Shown one piece after another: positions 62,633-64,000 of a stretch of 64,000 bases of DNA (position 1 is the first letter of the stretch; each line of letters opens with the position of its first letter). The translations under genes were made by a program, and so were the position numbers. This stretch comes from Streptococcus sp. zg-86 (GTDB lineage Bacteria; Bacillota; Bacilli; Lactobacillales; Streptococcaceae): NCBI RefSeq assembly GCF_017639855.1, contig NZ_CP072115.1:1866501-1930500 (forward strand), read 5' to 3'. The notes under the pieces are model-generated. The model did no database searches, was not told where the DNA came from, and saw nothing but the letters and a program-made list of their open reading frames with translations.

Positions 62633-62925
62633 CAGCTTGAAGAAGAAGTCTTTTTATTGCCACCATCCTCATGTGCTTTCGGACATTAGCGACTTCCTTC
62701 GGAGTAAAATAATCCAGTGGATTATTTTAGCCCGAGCCCAGAAACAAAGGAGCGAGGATAATCGATTTCAACGAAATCACGACGTCTGTCTCACTCCCAC
62801 TTTTAGCACGGCGGAGGTGGCGGTATTGTGCTCGCTAGGCTCGCAAATTTTCTAACCTTAAAACTACAGAAAATGAAATATCGTTGTACTGTTTTTCTGA
62901 ATTGTGAGGGTTTGTCTACATTCTG
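62633..62925 (-). repeat. 291-bp mobile repeat, copy 3, upstream of rgg
   Basis: 293 bp, inverted relative to copies 1 and 2 (begins CAGCTTGAAG, ends CTACATTCTG). It is flanked by AAATAT on both sides, a possible short target duplication; no terminator hairpin is duplicated here. It occupies the gap between rgg and ksgA (62567-62954) and lies where an rgg promoter or pheromone gene would be expected. Confidence 0.85.
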
Positions 62926-62954
62926 AAATATATCTCATCATATAATAGCATCGA

Positions 62955-63827
62955 TTATAAGCCTACCTCTAGTAAACTGTCCGCCAAACGTGCAAAATCT
63001 GCCAAAGTAAGAGCCTCACCACGTACAGATGGCTGCAAACCTGCGGACTCGAGTGCTACCTCTAACTTTTCTTTGACACCACCACCCTTGCCAAAATAGC
63101 TGGTCAAGTTGTTCCACAAGGTCTTGCGGCGGTGAGTAAAGCTAGCCTTTGCCACCTTGAAAAAGAATTTTTCGTCTGTCACCGCGACCGCAGGCTCTGG
63201 ACGTCTCACCATTTTCAAAATGGCGCTATCGACATTTGGTGCTGGTACAAAGACTGTACGCGGTACGATAAAGGCAACTTTTGCCGTCATGTAATACTGC
63301 ACCGCAATGGACAGGCTACCATAAGCCTTGGTATTGGCCTCAGCAGAAATCCGGTCCGCTACCTCACGTTGCATCATCACGACAAATTCGCTAAATGGAA
63401 TCCCACTTTCAATCAAATGCATCAAAATTGGAGTCGTGATGTAGTAAGGAAGATTAGCCACCACCTTAATCGGTAACTCAGGATTTTTAAACTGCTTGAT
63501 ATGCTCCACCAAATTGGTCTTTAAAATATCCTGATTGACCACGGTCACATTGTCAAAATCACGGAGGGTATCCGCCAAAATCGGCACCAAGCGGTCGTCA
63601 ATTTCAAAAGCCATAACCTCCGCTGCCCGTTCTGCCAAAAATTCCGTCAAGGCTCCAATTCCTGGTCCAATCTCAATCACATTGACCGACTCATCAATCT
63701 CAGCCGTATCCACAATCTTCTGTAAAATATTCGTGTCCGTCAAAAAATTCTGACCAAAGGACTTCTTAAACGTAAAACCATGACGCTCCAAAATCGCACG
63801 CGTCACACTATAATCTGCAATTCTCAT
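62955..63827 (-). CDS. ksgA: 16S rRNA dimethyladenosine transferase KsgA
   Basis: Dimethylates A1518 and A1519 of 16S rRNA during 30S maturation. The 290-residue protein has the N-terminal KKSFGQNFLTD, the SAM-binding EIGPGIGALTE (near residue 50) and the catalytic NLPYYIT (near 127). The ATG at 63827 (MRIADYSVTRAIL) matches the family start although no clear Shine-Dalgarno precedes it; the longer frame to 63899 is rejected. In pneumococcus ksgA is followed directly by rsgA, which supports the region between as an insertion. Confidence 0.95.
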   Translation of the reverse strand: MRIADYSVTRAILERHGFTFKKSFGQNFLTDTNILQKIVDTAEIDESVNVIEIGPGIGALTEFLAERAAEVMAFEIDDRLVPILADTLRDFDNVTVVNQDILKTNLVEHIKQFKNPELPIKVVANLPYYITTPILMHLIESGIPFSEFVVMMQREVADRISAEANTKAYGSLSIAVQYYMTAKVAFIVPRTVFVPAPNVDSAILKMVRRPEPAVAVTDEKFFFKVAKASFTHRRKTLWNNLTSYFGKGGGVKEKLEVALESAGLQPSVRGEALTLADFARLADSLLEVGL

Positions 63828-63869
63828 ATAAGATACCAAGGGCGTAAAACGGCCAAAGCCAAAATAGGA

Positions 63870-63904
63870 GTTTTTGCATGCAGATGCTGGCATCTGCAAA
63901 AAAC
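63870..63904. other. Strong hairpin in the ksgA upstream region
   Basis: GCAGATGC-TG-GCATCTGC is a perfect stem (63880-63897) flanked by TTTTTGC and GCAAAAA that extend it. There is no T run in the direction of ksgA, so it is not a plain terminator. To the right, 63921-63943 resembles the CCCGTGTTCAGTT string of the D module. Confidence 0.5.
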
Positions 63905-64000
63905 TATCTTTTGGGCACTGGCCGTAGCCCGGGTTCAGTTCCTTTCTGTTTCTAAAAGTACATACAAACTAAAAAGCCACTATTTTCTCGACACTTTTAG

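Overview
The window comes from a low-GC Gram-positive coccus. Gene order and protein families point to Streptococcus, and the layout looks most like Streptococcus suis or a close relative. The species is inferred, not proven. Most of the window is ordinary streptococcal chromosome: about 48 intact genes in short operons, one tRNA gene, and no rRNA, prophage, integrative element, CRISPR array or intact insertion sequence.

Layout. 1-8.0 kb: the end of the glutathione synthetase fusion gshF, then hslO-dusB, then the CtsR-controlled ctsR-clpC pair. 8.2-16.2 kb: a thioredoxin-like/hypothetical pair, rpsB-tsf, tRNA-Cys, a DUF4298 gene, nusG, and secE-rpmG-pbp2a. 17.1-24 kb: a ferredoxin-NADP reductase, a pseudouridine synthase, a CPBP protease, a CiaR-type small RNA, and rnhC-lepB-recD2. 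24.9-32.4 kb: a padR/DUF1700/DUF4097 envelope operon, a sugar kinase, dinB and pflB. 32.9-43.9 kb: a serine hydrolase, cppA, glpF, pepX, agaS and a fructose-type PTS operon with its RpiR regulator. 44-49 kb: ebfC, trxA, a GNAT protein, mutS2, cvpA and zapA. 49-54 kb: the trehalose genes treR/treP/treC. 54-59.3 kb: purR, yhaM, rmuC, thiN, rpe and rsgA. 59.5-62.6 kb: an accessory island with an ABC exporter, a broken PqqD gene and an Rgg regulator. The window ends in ksgA.

The unusual content lies between the genes. Three repeat systems fill almost every long intergenic gap. (i) Modular elements with 13-bp TATAGTGRATTGA inverted ends run from about 105 to 760 bp. Many carry a second, independently oriented element with TACTC...GAGTA ends nested inside. 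(ii) A roughly 291-bp element is present three times. In two copies it lies between duplicated intrinsic-terminator hairpins, so the host operon's terminator has been copied on both sides. (iii) Some internal modules have expanded as 52-bp tandem repeats. One repeat end even supplies the last codons of dinB.

Regulatory observations include a CiaR direct repeat driving a small RNA, a CtsR box, CcpA cre sites, a TreR palindrome, a PurBox, a terminator inside the nusG leader, a terminator between rpsB and tsf, and three genes whose promoters imply leaderless mRNAs. The best candidate for a less described system is the decayed peptide-natural-product locus between rsgA and ksgA: an intact Rgg regulator, a PqqD/RRE pseudogene with two nonsense codons, a possible second remnant, and an intact ABC exporter.
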